This document shows, in pieces, positions 43,401 to 52,922 of a DNA stretch of 64,000 nucleotides (position 1 is its first letter; every line of letters starts with the position of its first letter). The DNA lies in the NCBI GenBank assembly GCA_036272195.1, contig DATAZE010000057.1:1-64000 (forward strand), read 5' to 3'. The notes beneath the pieces are model-generated. The model was not told where the DNA came from, did not search any database, and saw nothing but the letters and a program-made list of their open reading frames with translations. A program made the position numbers and the translations under genes. Source of the DNA: DASXHY01 sp036272195. Lineage in GTDB: Bacteria > Verrucomicrobiota > Verrucomicrobiia > Limisphaerales > DASXHY01.

Positions 43401-45005
43401 ATGGCTGACGAAAGTCCTTTGCATTGTGTCATCGGTTCCGGTCCCGCCGGAGTGGCTTGCGCTCACGCTTTGCGCGGGCGCGGCGCGCAAGTGATGATGC
43501 TGGACGCCGGACTTTCTCTCGAACCTGACCGCGTCGCGCTCATCTCCGAAATGCGGAAAACATCCCCCGCCGCCTGGACGCGCGAACAAATCGCCCGGAT
43601 CAAGGAAGGCACGAGCGCTACAGCGAAAGGTCTTCCGCTCAAATTACTCTATGGTTCGGATTTTCCTTATCGCGATTGCGATGAAAGTCTGGGAACCGAA
43701 TACGACGGCGTAGGCGTGCGCGCATCATTCGCCAAAGGCGGCCTGAGCACCGTATGGGGCGCGGCCATGTTGCCGTATGTTCAGCGCGATATTGCCAACT
43801 GGCCAATTTCACTTTCGGAACTGAACCAACATTACGCCGCGGTCGCCGAATTCGCAGGATTCTCGGTGAAGAGCGATGACCTCGAAACACTCTTCCCGCT
43901 TTTCCAACCGAACCCGGCGGCTCTCAATTTAAGTTCCCAGGCGAAAATTCTGTTAAACCGGCTCGAAAAAAATCGCGCCGTTCTCTCCGATGCCGGCATC
44001 CGTTTCGGACAGGCGCGCATTGCGGTGAAAGTCGCTCGCCCGCCTCACTCAGACGGATGCGTTTATTGTGGACTGTGCATGTACGGTTGCCCTTACGGGT
44101 TCATCTACAACTCCGAAACCACGCTCGAACAATTACAATCACGTCCAGGATTTACTTATCGGCCGGGCGTCATCGTCACGGCCTTGCGGGAAACTTCCAA
44201 CAACATCGAAATCGAAGGTTATCATCGCTCCAATCGCGAACCTTTTCGCATGCAAGCGCGCCGGGCTTACCTCGCCGCCGGCATCGTTCCCACCACGCAA
44301 ATCCTCCTGCGCTCGCTGTCTTTCCATGACCAACCCGTCGCGATGAAGGACAGCCAGTACTTCCTGGTGCCGCTGGCGCTGACAAAAAGCGCGGGCGACG
44401 TCACCAAGGAAGCCTTGCACACGTTGAGCCAGCTTTTTGTAGAAATTTTCGACCCTAAAATCAGTCCGCGCACGGTGCATCTCCAGATTTATTCCTACAG
44501 CGACCTTATTGGCCAGGCGATCCGGAGAAGTTTTGGCCCGCTGGCAAAACCGCTGGAACCGCTGGCCCGCAGCCTCGAACGCCGTCTCTTAATCGTCCAG
44601 GGATTTCTTCATTCCGACGACTCGGCAGCCATCGCAACCACTTTGACAAAAAGCGCTAGCGGTGAACGGCTCAAGCTTCAGTCGCGAGTCACAGCGCATT
44701 CCAAAAAAATCATCGGTGAGGTGATTCGAAAATTGCTGCGGCACGGCCGGCAATTCGGCGCTTATCCCATCCGCCCCATGCTGCAAATTGCCGACCCCGG
44801 CCGCGGCATCCACAGCGGCGGCGCGTTTCCCATGAGCGCTCAGCCGGGTCCGCTGGAAACAGACACACTCGGCCGCCCGCGCGGATGGCAACGTCTGCAC
44901 GCCGTGGACGCGACCGTGCTCCCCAGCATTCCCGCGACGACCATCACTTATTCAGTCATGGCCAACGCGCATCGTATCGGCTGGAATTCCCCCGGACTGG
45001 ATTGA
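43401..45005 (+). CDS. GMC oxidoreductase with ferredoxin-like Cys motif
   Basis: A 534-aa flavoprotein of the glucose-methanol-choline family. The FAD site is CVIGSGPAGVACAHAL near the N-terminus, KGGLSTVWGAAMLP at 112-125 is a second FAD contact, and LHAVDATVLPSIPATTITY is the C-terminal active-site region. Cys220, 223, 226 and 230 form CVYCGLCMYGCP, the CxxCxxCxxxCP pattern of ferredoxins, so an iron-sulfur cluster may be bound. This is unusual and would allow electron transfer to a partner. It likely oxidises an alcohol group on a sugar or lipid. The next reductase gene overlaps its stop or starts just after it. Confidence 0.82.
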   Translation: MADESPLHCVIGSGPAGVACAHALRGRGAQVMMLDAGLSLEPDRVALISEMRKTSPAAWTREQIARIKEGTSATAKGLPLKLLYGSDFPYRDCDESLGTEYDGVGVRASFAKGGLSTVWGAAMLPYVQRDIANWPISLSELNQHYAAVAEFAGFSVKSDDLETLFPLFQPNPAALNLSSQAKILLNRLEKNRAVLSDAGIRFGQARIAVKVARPPHSDGCVYCGLCMYGCPYGFIYNSETTLEQLQSRPGFTYRPGVIVTALRETSNNIEIEGYHRSNREPFRMQARRAYLAAGIVPTTQILLRSLSFHDQPVAMKDSQYFLVPLALTKSAGDVTKEALHTLSQLFVEIFDPKISPRTVHLQIYSYSDLIGQAIRRSFGPLAKPLEPLARSLERRLLIVQGFLHSDDSAAIATTLTKSASGERLKLQSRVTAHSKKIIGEVIRKLLRHGRQFGAYPIRPMLQIADPGRGIHSGGAFPMSAQPGPLETDTLGRPRGWQRLHAVDATVLPSIPATTITYSVMANAHRIGWNSPGLD

Positions 45006-45010
45006 ATCAC

Positions 45011-45871
45011 GTGAACGCCGGCGAATCCATTTGCATCGTGAGCGGTACCGGCGGCTATCTCGGCGGCCGTGTCGCCGCGATGTTGGAGCGGCGCGGCCAG
45101 ACCGTGCTCGAACTGACCCGCAACCCAAAACCCGGACGCCGCGCCACCTCATTTCGACTGGGCGCGGACATCCAGGCCTCAGCCCTCGCCGGCGCAAATT
45201 CACTGGTGCATTGTGCCTACGATTTCAAACCGCTGAAATGGAACGAAATTTACGAGGTGAATGTGGCAGGCACGGAAAAGCTTCTGCGAGCCGCGCGACA
45301 GGCAGGCGTCCGAAACCTCGTTTATATCTCCTCCATTAGTGCCTTCGACGGCTGCCGCTCGCTCTACGGGAGAGCAAAGCTCGCGGCGGAAACAATTGCG
45401 CTTTCCCTCGGCGCCATCGTCATTCGGCCCGGGTTGGTTTGGGGCCAGCCACCCGGCGCGATGTTTGGCCGGCTGGTGCAACAGGTGGATCACGCGCGAC
45501 TTCTCCCGCTTTTTGGGCGCGGCGCACAAATCCAATACCTCGTTCACGACGAAGATCTCGCGAATTTCATCTGCGATTGCACCGCCGGAAAAATTTCAGC
45601 GCAACCCAGCCCGGTCACCGTGGCCCACGAGCAGCCCTGGCGATTCCGGCAAATCCTGGAGGCAATCGCGCAGGCCAAAGGAAAACGTGTTTCATTCATT
45701 CCCATCCCCTGGCGCCTGGTTTGGGCTGGCCTCAAAGCCGCCGAATTAGGCGGCGCTCGGATTAGTTTTCGCAGTGACAGCCTGGTCAGTCTGATGAATC
45801 AAAATCCGAATCCCTCGTTTGCGCTGCAGCGTTCCCTGAATATCAGGTGCCGACCTTTCTCCTTTTTTTAA
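45011..45871 (+). CDS. NAD-dependent epimerase/dehydratase-like SDR
   Basis: A 286-aa extended SDR protein. The nucleotide-binding loop is SGTGGYLGG, and SLYGRAKLAAE holds the Tyr/Lys active-site pair. The C-terminus is short. The start is GTG at 45011; TTG at 45002, overlapping the GMC stop, is also possible. It probably reduces or epimerises a sugar oxidised by the GMC enzyme, which is inferred from the tight gene order. It converges with the methyltransferase gene at 45892. Confidence 0.78.
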   Translation: MNAGESICIVSGTGGYLGGRVAAMLERRGQTVLELTRNPKPGRRATSFRLGADIQASALAGANSLVHCAYDFKPLKWNEIYEVNVAGTEKLLRAARQAGVRNLVYISSISAFDGCRSLYGRAKLAAETIALSLGAIVIRPGLVWGQPPGAMFGRLVQQVDHARLLPLFGRGAQIQYLVHDEDLANFICDCTAGKISAQPSPVTVAHEQPWRFRQILEAIAQAKGKRVSFIPIPWRLVWAGLKAAELGGARISFRSDSLVSLMNQNPNPSFALQRSLNIRCRPFSFF

Positions 45872-45891
45872 TTGCCTCGCAGCACCATCGG

Positions 45892-46662
45892 CTACTTCCG
45901 TTTACGGATTCGAATATGCCAGGAAAGAGCAAGCAGCGGCGACAACGGCCGGATGAGCCATTCAATTCCAATAAGGAAATGATTCAAAAATCGCGGAATC
46001 ATGTACCGCATCGTCACACCGCCAGAGATGAAGTAGGTGAACCATGGCATCAACTCCAAACACTCGATTTGCAGGCGGGGATGGCGGCTCTCAAAACGCG
46101 CGCGATCGCGCACAAAAACGATCCACGTCAGGGCCTGGTTGGAATCCATCATGGAATCGCCCTGGTCGAATTTCCATTCCGTTTGGGCATCATTGTAAGG
46201 TTCATGATGAAAATGGCCGAAGAAGAAGCGCGCAAACGGCGTATGCGCCACGTCGATCATCGAAATCACGCCTCCCGGAATCAGCGCCCGTTCCGCTTCG
46301 CTTAAAAAGGCGTCCACGTCTGGAATGTGGTGAAAAACATGAGTTAACAGCAGCGCGCGAATAGAGGCATCGGAGAACGGCAGTTGGCGTGCGTCGATGA
46401 CTTGTTCCGCAATTCCAGGGCTGACATCGGATGTGATGACGGCAGGCTCGAGTGTTTTTAGATAACTTCCACCACTGCCAAGTTCCACGGGCGCGCCCGG
46501 GCTTGGCGCTGAAGCAATGTCCGCCAACAGGCGTCCATACCAATCGTCGTAACAACGTTTCAACAGCGGCCGATCCAGAATGAGCGCTTTTTGCCGGGCA
46601 AAAAACTCGACCGTTCCCGGTTGCAGCCCTTTCAGCGAAGGTTCTTTGAGCCAGCCGGACAT
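45892..46662 (-). CDS. SAM methyltransferase
   Basis: A 256-aa class I methyltransferase. VELGSGGSYLKTL is the SAM loop, and DARQLPFSDASIRALLLTHVFHHIPDV is the acidic motif with its HxxxHHxxD-like segment. The start at 46662 (MSGWLKEPS) lies 2 nt after the GT2 stop. A longer frame through the GT2 gene is not real. It likely methylates a glycan or lipid intermediate; the C-terminus is basic with a membrane-like helix (FLIGIEWLIRPLSPLLAL). Confidence 0.82.
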   Translation of the reverse strand: MSGWLKEPSLKGLQPGTVEFFARQKALILDRPLLKRCYDDWYGRLLADIASAPSPGAPVELGSGGSYLKTLEPAVITSDVSPGIAEQVIDARQLPFSDASIRALLLTHVFHHIPDVDAFLSEAERALIPGGVISMIDVAHTPFARFFFGHFHHEPYNDAQTEWKFDQGDSMMDSNQALTWIVFVRDRARFESRHPRLQIECLELMPWFTYFISGGVTMRYMIPRFLNHFLIGIEWLIRPLSPLLALSWHIRIRKRK

Positions 46663-46664
46663 TT

Positions 46665-47621
46665 TTAACTCCGCTCTTTTTTCGAAGCCGACAGCGGCAA
46701 CCGTTTGCAGATTAATTTTTCCAATTCCAGCAAACGGAGATTTGTGCTGTTGAGCAACAGGCCAAGAGAAAGCGACAACGAGGCAAGCAGGACCAACGCA
46801 GCTGCCAGGATAGCGCTCGGCACAGCGTGAACGTATCGTTCCGTAACATATTCGTAAATCGGGCGCACGCCCGCGGCCAGCCCCAGGCACATCAATCCGA
46901 GGCTGCAGAGGCCAAAGAACGTGAGCGGCTTGTAGGATTTGAGGATCAAAAACAGTTTCAAAATGACCCTTGCGCCATCCGGTATCGTATTCAGTTTCGA
47001 AAAACTGCCTTCCGGCCGCACGCCGTAGGGCGAAGGTATTTCCTTGATGATCATTCCGCGGTAAAGCGCCTGCAAGGTCAGTTCAGTCTCGACATCAAAA
47101 CCATGGGAGGTGATGGGAATCTGCGCCACGGATTCCCGACTAAACGCCCGGTAGCCGGAAAAAATATCAGTCACGTCGGACTTGAACATCCAATTGATGG
47201 AACTGCATACCAGTTTATTGCCGACTCGATGAAAGGGCCGAAAGGATTTGTCACCGTAGGTATGCCGCGTGGCCACGGTCATGTCGGCGTCGCCTTTAAG
47301 AATCGGATCCAACAACGCGCCCACCGTGGAAGCCTCGTAAGTGTCGTCGCCGTCCACCATGACCAGAATATCGGCATCCACCAACTCGAACATGGTCGCG
47401 ACCACAAAACCTTTTCCCTGTCGTTTTTCGCGAATCACCCGCGCGCCGGCTTTGCGGGCAATATCACCGGTGCCATCGGTCGAATTATTATCGAACACAT
47501 AAATCTCAGCGCCCGGGAGCGCCTTCCGGAAGTCCGCTATGACCTTGGCGATGGTCAATACCTCCTGGTAACAGGGAATGACCACTGCGATGGTGGGATT
47601 GGCTGGTTGCTCTTCGTTCAT
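46665..47621 (-). CDS. glycosyltransferase family 2 (DPM-like)
   Basis: A 318-aa GT-A enzyme. It begins IAVVIPCYQEVLTIAKVI, with IYVFDNNSTDGTGD and ILVMVDGDDTYEAS for the metal site. Two C-terminal transmembrane segments anchor it. This is the polyprenyl-phosphate sugar synthase type. It lies between a membrane glycosyltransferase gene and a methyltransferase gene on the same strand, so it probably supplies the lipid-linked donor for that membrane enzyme. Confidence 0.9.
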   Translation of the reverse strand: MNEEQPANPTIAVVIPCYQEVLTIAKVIADFRKALPGAEIYVFDNNSTDGTGDIARKAGARVIREKRQGKGFVVATMFELVDADILVMVDGDDTYEASTVGALLDPILKGDADMTVATRHTYGDKSFRPFHRVGNKLVCSSINWMFKSDVTDIFSGYRAFSRESVAQIPITSHGFDVETELTLQALYRGMIIKEIPSPYGVRPEGSFSKLNTIPDGARVILKLFLILKSYKPLTFFGLCSLGLMCLGLAAGVRPIYEYVTERYVHAVPSAILAAALVLLASLSLSLGLLLNSTNLRLLELEKLICKRLPLSASKKERS

Positions 47622-47639
47622 GTTGCAGGTTTCGTTCCG

Positions 47640-49577
47640 TCAATGCGCTTTGACCAGCCACCATTGAACCGGACCCGTGTCGGCGCGCAACGACAGGGTC
47701 ACGGGCTGAACGATTTCGGCGTCATATTTTTTCAACCAGTCGTCCATCGTCATTTTGTAATGATGATTAACAATGTATTGGCTGACCAGCACGTACTTGA
47801 TGTGACGTTGGCGAAGGTAATCCGCTCCGTCCCCAAAGCATACATGCTCGACGCGCCGCGACCCGAAGGGACGCCAGAGCGAGCCTTCCGGGTCATCGGA
47901 GGTCACCGCGCCCAGTGGTGATGCATCTTTGAGGAGGACATCCACTGCCGGCTGAAACGCGTCCCCGCGATTGCCATAAATTGAATAAACCATCCATGCT
48001 CTTTTCACCAATGGCCGTGGCGATTTCTCGGCGCCGAGGGCTTTTAAAACCGTTACGGCGGGCCACAAGGGACGGGCGGGAGATATAATGACCGGCACCG
48101 CGGCCAATGCAAATACGAGCATTATCGCCCAACGCCAACAGGAGCGTCGGACCAATCGGAGGACAGCGCCGTCGCCCGCGAGAATGGGGGCAATCAGCAC
48201 GGCATCAAATGGCGCAAGATATCGGGCCGGACACGCCAATCCAGACTGGGTCATGAAGACGGCGCAGGATACAGCCGCGCAAATAGGAACGAGCCATTGT
48301 ACTTCGAACGCCCGCGCAAACATTGCCTTCCACGAAATCCGGTTTTTGATCCGGAAACGCCATTGGTAGAGCAGAGTTATCAACAGCATCGCGCTGACAC
48401 CTATTCCCAGACCTGCGCCTTCTTCCATTTGCATTTGGGGTATTTCGAACTTCACCGCCGCCGGTTCAAAATATTGAGCGAGTAACGCGGAAGTTCCAGG
48501 CGGTATGACTTTTCCCATCAAATGCTCCCACGCATTTGAAAACGGAAAAACCGGCGGCACAAAATTATCAAGGACCAGCAAAATGGAATTGATTTCGAAA
48601 TGAAACGCAGGCAAAGCGCTTCCGAGGATTACGAGGTTTTCCGCTTTCTGCCCCGTCCAATCTCCGCAGTACTGATAATTCAGCACGCATGTCGGGATGA
48701 GCGAAATGCTCGCCCCCACAAGAATGATGGCCGTTGAAATCACCGGACGCTTCAGCAACAGCCAGAGCGCAGGCCCGGCCGCCACCACCCACGGCAGCAG
48801 CAACAACAAATTGAACGCCTTCCCGGAGGTCATCAACCCGGCGGCGAGAATTGCGATCAGCAAGTCACCGATTCGGCGGTTCACGCGCGCGCGCAGGGCG
48901 AATTCAATCGCGGCCATCGCCAGCAATGCTCCGAACAAATCGTTGGCAATGCTCCCGGCCTGCGTCAAATAACAATACCCGGTGGGGAGCAACCACATCC
49001 AATACCACGCCACACGCGGACGCACACCGAGTCTCGTCCAGATACTGAAAACCCTTCCCGGCAACAGCAAAAAAGAAATCGCGGTAATGAGGAATTCGAG
49101 CCGGTCGGTGCGCGTCAAGGCGAACAGTGGCGCCGTGAGCCATTCGTAGGCGCAACCGCGCGTGTTCAAGCGATTAAAATCGGTGTGAATCCAATGCCAC
49201 CGGCCTTCGGCCAGCCACTGCAGCACCCGCGGTGTCCGATACGCCAGGCCGTCGTAATTAGTGGGCGGATGAAGGATTCCGCCAAGAATCGCCAGAGATC
49301 CCAGGACCAGGAATCCGAGAGGAATCGCACGGCTGAACCGTTGCCGAAATCTGCAGAAATCCCCCGCTGGAAACATCACAACCCGGCTGTTTTTTTTCCA
49401 AAGCACGAATGCCAGTCCACCCAATCCGAAGGAAACGAGATAACCAACTACATTGAGCTGATGCAGCGCGGATAAAGTCCAGCCGATGAAATTGCAAAAA
49501 GCGCAAAAAATGACCCAGAGTGCAGCCGGAGAGATTCGAGGACGGGAACTGGATTGTGTTTCAAACGGCACGGCCAA
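47640..49577 (-). CDS. membrane glycosyltransferase (GT-C, GT39-like)
   Basis: A 645-aa protein with about 12 hydrophobic segments. The first large loop has PPTNYDGLAYRTPRVLQWLAEG, typical of the DUF2029/PMT-like group, with Asp in the catalytic position. The C-terminal 130 residues form an extracytoplasmic domain. The downstream GT2 gene follows by 18 nt, and the two are likely a donor-enzyme pair that adds a sugar in the periplasm. The acceptor is unknown. Confidence 0.72.
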   Translation of the reverse strand: MAVPFETQSSSRPRISPAALWVIFCAFCNFIGWTLSALHQLNVVGYLVSFGLGGLAFVLWKKNSRVVMFPAGDFCRFRQRFSRAIPLGFLVLGSLAILGGILHPPTNYDGLAYRTPRVLQWLAEGRWHWIHTDFNRLNTRGCAYEWLTAPLFALTRTDRLEFLITAISFLLLPGRVFSIWTRLGVRPRVAWYWMWLLPTGYCYLTQAGSIANDLFGALLAMAAIEFALRARVNRRIGDLLIAILAAGLMTSGKAFNLLLLLPWVVAAGPALWLLLKRPVISTAIILVGASISLIPTCVLNYQYCGDWTGQKAENLVILGSALPAFHFEINSILLVLDNFVPPVFPFSNAWEHLMGKVIPPGTSALLAQYFEPAAVKFEIPQMQMEEGAGLGIGVSAMLLITLLYQWRFRIKNRISWKAMFARAFEVQWLVPICAAVSCAVFMTQSGLACPARYLAPFDAVLIAPILAGDGAVLRLVRRSCWRWAIMLVFALAAVPVIISPARPLWPAVTVLKALGAEKSPRPLVKRAWMVYSIYGNRGDAFQPAVDVLLKDASPLGAVTSDDPEGSLWRPFGSRRVEHVCFGDGADYLRQRHIKYVLVSQYIVNHHYKMTMDDWLKKYDAEIVQPVTLSLRADTGPVQWWLVKAH

Positions 49578-49656
49578 ATAGTTCGGATTTCAATGCAAAG
49601 TAGAGGTTTGCATTACGAACGGTCAATCTCAAAGCTACGAACAGAATATTCGGAAC

Positions 49657-49680
49657 GTTTATAGTTCCGCATTTATGCGG
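49657..49680. repeat. REP-like hairpin CCGCATTTATGCGG
   Basis: CCGCA (49667-49671) pairs with TGCGG (49676-49680) around a 4-nt loop after GTTTATAGTT. It is related to 42957-42981. It lies in the 272-nt gap 49578-49849 between divergent genes, where I saw no other feature. Confidence 0.45.
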
Positions 49681-49849
49681 TGGGCAACTGTGCCGAGCCG
49701 CGTATACATGGAACGACAAAGGAGAATGCCCCAAAATACAAACCCCGTAATTTTCGTGATGGCTCAAAGCTTGACCTGTGTCCTTCGACGGATAGCCTCT
49801 CATGGCGCGTGGCTGGCGAGACGAGTGTTCTTCCCGAGCAGCACCAAAG

Positions 49850-51364
49850 ATGTCGAACATTTTGAAGTTCATTGACTTGCCGCAAGGCCCGCTGGTTCTG
49901 GTCGGCATTTGCCTGGCGGTCATCATCGGCCTTTATTTCTATAATAATCCCCTCGGCCATGGGCGTTGGTTCATGGTCCGGCGCTTCATTAATTGGTTCC
50001 CGCTCGGAATGACCTACGCGTTTCTATGCATGGGCCGCTACAACCTGATCGTTTCCAAGGACGCCCTGGGGACGCTCATGTCCAAGCAGGACCTGGGAAT
50101 TATTTTCGGAGTCGGTACCTGGGTTTACGCGTTGTCCTTTCTTATCAACGGTCCGCTCATCGACAAAAAACTCGGCGGCAAACGCGGAATCATCGTTGCA
50201 GCCCTGGGCGCTTCTCTCGCCAATATCGCATTGGGAGTGCTGACTTATTTAATTACCGTCAAACATCTCAAGGTCAACCTCGCCCTCTCTTTCTCGCTGC
50301 TCTACGCGGCCAATATGTATTTTCAAAGCTACGGCGCGATGTCCATCATTAAGGTTAAGGCCTATTGGTTTCATGTTCGCGAGCGCGGGATCTTCGGCGC
50401 AATTTTTGGAACACTCATTTCGTTCGGTGTGTATTTCGCATTCGATTGGGGCGCCAGCATCGTCAACATGACCAAGGTCAATCCGGGCCCAACCGGCGGG
50501 TTGCAGGATCTGCTGCGAAAACTGTTCGTGCCACCCGGTTCATCCGTTGATGCGACCTGGGCGGTCTTTTTCATTCCCGCGGCCATTCTGGTTGTGTGGG
50601 TGCTACTCGATATCTGGCTCATCAAAGACACGCCGGAAGAAGCTGGTTTCCCGCATCTCGACACTTGCGACGCTTCCTCCGGTCAAATGCACATTGAATT
50701 TTCCGTGCTCGACCTGCTGAAGAAAATCTTCGCCAGCCGTCTAATGCTGCTCATTGCCATCGTGGAACTGACTTCTGGGGTCTTTCGTTACAGCATGACC
50801 GAGTGGTATCGCACGTTTGCGAAGGAAATAAGCCCTGCCGCATCGTCGTTTTTCCTCAATCATTGGGGATTGCTGCTTTGCCTGTTTGGAGTCATCGGTG
50901 GTTTCACCGGAGGAGTTGTTTCCGACAAATTTTTCCAATCCCGACGCGGCCCACCCGCCGCGCTGCTCTGCGGCTTTGTTTTGATTTTTGCCATAGTGAT
51001 GGCCGCCATTTTGTTCTCTGCACCCATCGGCGTTGGGTGGGCGGCGGTGTTGATTGTCACCGCGTCCATCGGCATTACCTCGCTTATGTCGGGCACTGCG
51101 GCCACGGATTTCGGTGGCCGGAAAGCGACCGCCACCTGCTCCGGCATCGTGGACGGTTTCGCGTACCTCGGCAGCGGATTGCAATCGATTTGCCTGGGCG
51201 TCATCACCACTCACAATTGGCAATGGTGGCCATTGTTTCTGGTGCCGTTTGCAATTGTCGGCCTGGCGATTTCGATCAAAATTTGGAAGGCACTTCCCGC
51301 CGCTACGCGCCGATATCTCACTGAGGTTGAACGCATGCCGGGGACTGAGCTTGCGGAATGGTGA
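49850..51364 (+). CDS. MFS transporter, organophosphate:phosphate antiporter family
   Basis: A 504-aa inner-membrane protein with about 12 helices. FLCMGRYNLIVSKDALGTLMSKQDLG is typical of the GlpT/UhpT (OPA) family, and INGPLIDKKLGGKRG is its loop 2-3 signature. It likely imports or exchanges a phosphorylated small molecule or sugar phosphate. The start at 49850 fits the first helix. A second OPA-type gene follows after 105 nt on the same strand. Substrate assignment is not possible from sequence. Confidence 0.85.
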   Translation: MSNILKFIDLPQGPLVLVGICLAVIIGLYFYNNPLGHGRWFMVRRFINWFPLGMTYAFLCMGRYNLIVSKDALGTLMSKQDLGIIFGVGTWVYALSFLINGPLIDKKLGGKRGIIVAALGASLANIALGVLTYLITVKHLKVNLALSFSLLYAANMYFQSYGAMSIIKVKAYWFHVRERGIFGAIFGTLISFGVYFAFDWGASIVNMTKVNPGPTGGLQDLLRKLFVPPGSSVDATWAVFFIPAAILVVWVLLDIWLIKDTPEEAGFPHLDTCDASSGQMHIEFSVLDLLKKIFASRLMLLIAIVELTSGVFRYSMTEWYRTFAKEISPAASSFFLNHWGLLLCLFGVIGGFTGGVVSDKFFQSRRGPPAALLCGFVLIFAIVMAAILFSAPIGVGWAAVLIVTASIGITSLMSGTAATDFGGRKATATCSGIVDGFAYLGSGLQSICLGVITTHNWQWWPLFLVPFAIVGLAISIKIWKALPAATRRYLTEVERMPGTELAEW

Positions 51365-51469
51365 AAAAGGATTCGGCTGGCCTCGGAACGCAGCCGCAGT
51401 GTCAATAACTTCCAATAACTTCCGCCAATTTCTGCTACACCGCGCGAATGGCCATGCGATAATTCGTGG

Positions 51470-52894
51470 ATGACGCAAGAAAGCCAGTTAGCACCGCAGT
51501 GGGAGAAACACCCACCCGGCTTTCGGGCCAGGCGCGGGTTGAACTGGGGATTCCTCGGCCTGCTCTACACCTCCTTCTACCTCTGCCGCTACAATCTTTC
51601 CATCGCCAACAAAGCCATCAGCGAGACCTACGGATTCACTCGCGCGGACATGGGGCTCATCATCACCACGGCGCTGCTCACCTACGCATTCGGGCAAATT
51701 CTTAATGGGCTGCTGACGGACAAACTCGGCGGAAAACGAGCGATGCTCATTGGGGCTGCCGGCACGGTGGTCATGAATCTTTTGTTCGGCGCGGTTTCAC
51801 TTCTGCCCTTCCAAATCACCGAAATCGAAACCACCGCCGGCCCCTTAAAACGCGCGCTCGTTCATTTCCATCTTTTTCACGGCGAAGTGTTCCTCAGCCT
51901 CATCAGTTTTTTCGTGGTCGTGCGCGGCATCGATGGTTACCTGCAGGCCTTTGGTGCGCCCGGCATGATTAAAATCAACACCGCCTGGTTCGCCCACCGG
52001 GAGCGCGGGCGTTTCGCGGGCATCTTCGGTTTCATGATCAACCTGGGGCGCTTCGGGATTTTCAAATTCGGCCCGGCGTTGCTCGCGGGATTTGTTTTTC
52101 TGGGATTATGGCGCGTACCCCCACTGCACTGGCGCTGGCTTTTTTGGGCGCCGTCCGCAGTCTGCGGCCTGGTCGCGCTTTGCATGGCGCTCATCGTGAA
52201 GGAGACGCCGGAGGAAATCGGGCTTCCGGTGGTCGGCGAACCTGAAAACAAAAACGAAACCGTGCGGCTCCGCAAAGTGCTTATCGCTATTATCTCCAAC
52301 CCCGTCGTGTGGATTACCGCGCTGGCCTATTCGTGCACGGGAGCCGTCCGGCAGAGCGTGGATCAATGGTTCCCCCGCTACATGCAGGAAGTTCACCATC
52401 TGGACCTGGCATCCGCGCAGTTCCAATTTCTCGGTTTCATGATTCCATTTGTCGCCTCGGCGGGCTCGCTGATTTCCGGGTATCTTTCAGACACCGTTTT
52501 CAAAGGCCGGCGCGCACCGGTGGCGGCGGGAATTTATTTTGCTGAAACCATCGTCATTCTCGCGGCGGCACAATTCCATTCCGCGAACGCCGCCATTTGT
52601 TTCTTCATTCTCATTGCTTTAACCGCCAACTCCACGCATTCACTGCTCGGCACGGCCTCCGCCATGGACATCGGCGGGCGCAAAATGGTCGGGTTCGCCT
52701 CCGGCATCATTGATTCTTTTCAATACTTCGGCGGGAGCCTGGCCGGATATTTTCTCGGCCGCCTGCTCGACCGCAGTTGGGGCTACTACTTTTATTTCAT
52801 GGCCCCCTTCGGCCTCATCGGCGGGCTTTTGATGCTAAGCATCCTGGGGAAAGTGACTTCCAAAACCAGCGGAGCCAGCGGTACGTCCCGTTAG
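51470..52894 (+). CDS. MFS transporter, organophosphate:phosphate antiporter family
   Basis: A 474-aa relative of the preceding transporter. FYLCRYNLSIANKAISETYG and LNGLLTDKLGGKRA match the OPA-family pattern more closely than the upstream copy does. About 12 helices are present. The gene converges with the minus-strand membrane glycosyltransferase gene. Two tandem paralogs at this place suggest a duplicated phosphate-ester uptake function, although the two have clearly diverged. Confidence 0.88.
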   Translation: MTQESQLAPQWEKHPPGFRARRGLNWGFLGLLYTSFYLCRYNLSIANKAISETYGFTRADMGLIITTALLTYAFGQILNGLLTDKLGGKRAMLIGAAGTVVMNLLFGAVSLLPFQITEIETTAGPLKRALVHFHLFHGEVFLSLISFFVVVRGIDGYLQAFGAPGMIKINTAWFAHRERGRFAGIFGFMINLGRFGIFKFGPALLAGFVFLGLWRVPPLHWRWLFWAPSAVCGLVALCMALIVKETPEEIGLPVVGEPENKNETVRLRKVLIAIISNPVVWITALAYSCTGAVRQSVDQWFPRYMQEVHHLDLASAQFQFLGFMIPFVASAGSLISGYLSDTVFKGRRAPVAAGIYFAETIVILAAAQFHSANAAICFFILIALTANSTHSLLGTASAMDIGGRKMVGFASGIIDSFQYFGGSLAGYFLGRLLDRSWGYYFYFMAPFGLIGGLLMLSILGKVTSKTSGASGTSR

Positions 52895-52922
52895 CCGCCT
52901 TAAATTTCGGCCGCTCGCTCTT

